Shown here: piece after piece, positions 40,983 to 41,658 of the stretch
How positions within the stretch are numbered: position 1 is the stretch's first letter
Layout: each line of letters opens with the position of its first letter
Origin: AG41 sp035943095
GTDB lineage: Bacteria > Gemmatimonadota > Gemmatimonadetes > Gemmatimonadales > GWC2-71-9
Direction of reading: 5' to 3'
DNA: 41,658 bases
Assembly (NCBI GenBank): GCA_035943095.1
Contig: DASZCN010000002.1
Location: 1-41,658 of the forward strand
The notes under the pieces: model-generated
The model's input: only the letters and a program-made list of their open reading frames with translations
What the model was told of the DNA's origin: nothing
Databases searched by the model: none
Program-made: the position numbers and the translations under genes

Positions 40983-41658
40983 CTATTGCTCCAGTCCTCC
41001 ATTTACGCGCAGCTCGCCCACCGGTTCGCCCCGGGTGTTCAGATTCGTCCGGGCACCAAGGGAGGGCGGGAGGGGCCGAAGCCCGAGCGCCTCGAGGACG
41101 GCGGCCATGGCCAGTGCCGAGGCCAGGGCATGACCGTCGCCGACCTTGAGCGCGACGCCGAGTCGCTCCCCCACGAGCAACGCGCAGTAAACGCCCTCGG
41201 CACCGACCTTCGCGATGACGCGACCGGGGTGGGCCCGCATCAGCTCCGTACACGGCCGTCCGTCACCCGCGATCAGCTCGGGATGGTGGAGCATGGCCGC
41301 GGCAATCGGTCCCGCTCCCTGCTCCCCGCTCCCGAGGTTCGCGTACGCCAGCGCCATGTTGCGAAGCGGGAGCGCGAAACACACCACGCCGCAGCCATCC
41401 ACGCCAGTCCCGATCGCTTCCCGCGGAACCTCGGTCCACCGGCTGACCTCCGTGAGACAGCGTTGCTGGACGGGGTGCTCGGGCCGCGTGTAGAACTCCG
41501 TGGGCCAATCGTGGTGGCGCGCGAGCGCGAGCATGCCGGCGTGCTTGCCTGAGCAATTCGAATAGACCGGCGTGAGCCGCACGCCACGCGCTTGGTAATC
41601 CTGCGCGACCCGCTCGGAGAGCGGCGAATGCGGACCGCACAGGAGGTCCCGCTCGGTG
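40983..41658 (-). CDS. Asparaginase (PF06089 type), N-terminal part outside window
   Basis: 225 codons are visible; the frame is open to the window edge, so the start lies beyond 41658. The CGPHS segment and NCSGKHAGMLALA match the Rhizobium etli-type L-asparaginase II family, followed by GVDGCGVVCFALPL and a C-terminal domain ending GELRVNGGLEQ. It would hydrolyse asparagine to aspartate and ammonia. The segment SGEQGAGP is encoded by a family A repeat (41304-41333). It lies 34 nt before the CMD-family gene. Confidence 0.88.
   Translation of the reverse strand, partial: TERDLLCGPHSPLSERVAQDYQARGVRLTPVYSNCSGKHAGMLALARHHDWPTEFYTRPEHPVQQRCLTEVSRWTEVPREAIGTGVDGCGVVCFALPLRNMALAYANLGSGEQGAGPIAAAMLHHPELIAGDGRPCTELMRAHPGRVIAKVGAEGVYCALLVGERLGVALKVGDGHALASALAMAAVLEALGLRPLPPSLGARTNLNTRGEPVGELRVNGGLEQ
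41304..41333 (-). repeat. Family A 30-nt word, copy in the asparaginase gene
   Basis: GGGAGCG-GGGAGCA-GGGAGCG followed by GGACCGATT on the coding strand, translated LGSGEQGAGP; its codon phase differs from the ksgA and dnaG copies of the same orientation. Confidence 0.83.

Noticed and set aside
4509..41333. CRISPR or classical tandem satellite explanation for family A
   Set aside because: Copies are single, many kilobases apart, in both orientations and inside genes, with no spacer periodicity or cas genes.

Overview
This is a 41.7-kb piece of a high-GC bacterial chromosome made almost entirely of housekeeping genes. The first 4 kb (plus strand) encodes two outer-membrane-type proteins and a lipoprotein, so the cell has an outer membrane. 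The dnaG-mutS2-yqeY-dnaJ-hrcA-hemW-dprA-obg order, an RNase Y gene and the FadL/SGNH-lipoprotein pair suggest Gemmatimonadota or a relative. This is an inference from gene content only. I see no phage, insertion sequence, CRISPR array, tRNA or rRNA.

Layout. 1-4070 (+): partial FadL-type porin, SGNH lipoprotein, and an unrecognised envelope protein. 3997-41658 (-): about 38 genes on one strand, mostly joined by 1-37 nt overlaps, many of them ATGA or GTGA junctions. In transcription order, right to left, these are: asparaginase (cut by the window edge), CMD-family protein, obg, dprA, hemW, hrcA, dnaJ, HIT protein, yqeY, mutS2, dnaG, zinc-ribbon protein, recJ, rsmD, coaD, pta, a STAS/RsbW/RsbU partner-switching trio, rsmA/ksgA, rex, arcA, a DnaQ-like exonuclease, an MBL hydrolase, infC-rpmI-rplT-pheS-pheT, a coiled-coil protein, zapA, rny, folD, xseA, xseB, ispA, dxs, nadK and recN. 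The longest gap is 40079-40300 (222 nt); no gene-free stretch exceeds 300 nt.

Together the genes cover DNA replication and repair (DnaG, RecJ, MutS2, ExoVII, RecN, DprA), translation (IF-3, L35, L20, PheST, RsmA, RsmD, Obg), isoprenoid precursors (Dxs, IspA), cofactors (NadK, CoaD, FolD), heat shock (HrcA, DnaJ), and redox or fermentative metabolism (Rex, Pta, ArcA).

Regulation visible in the sequence: a textbook Rex operator overlaps the rex start codon, and an intrinsic terminator sits directly before infC, which itself appears to use a non-AUG start.

The most unusual signal is a set of short DNA words embedded in conserved genes. One 30-nt word (three GGGAGCG-like heptads plus GTACCCTCC) occurs six times in five genes and is translated in all six possible reading frames. 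At least three further word families are shared between unrelated genes (ksgA/obgE, mutS2/hemW, and exonuclease tail/intergenic spacers). This pattern points to spread at the DNA level rather than protein homology.
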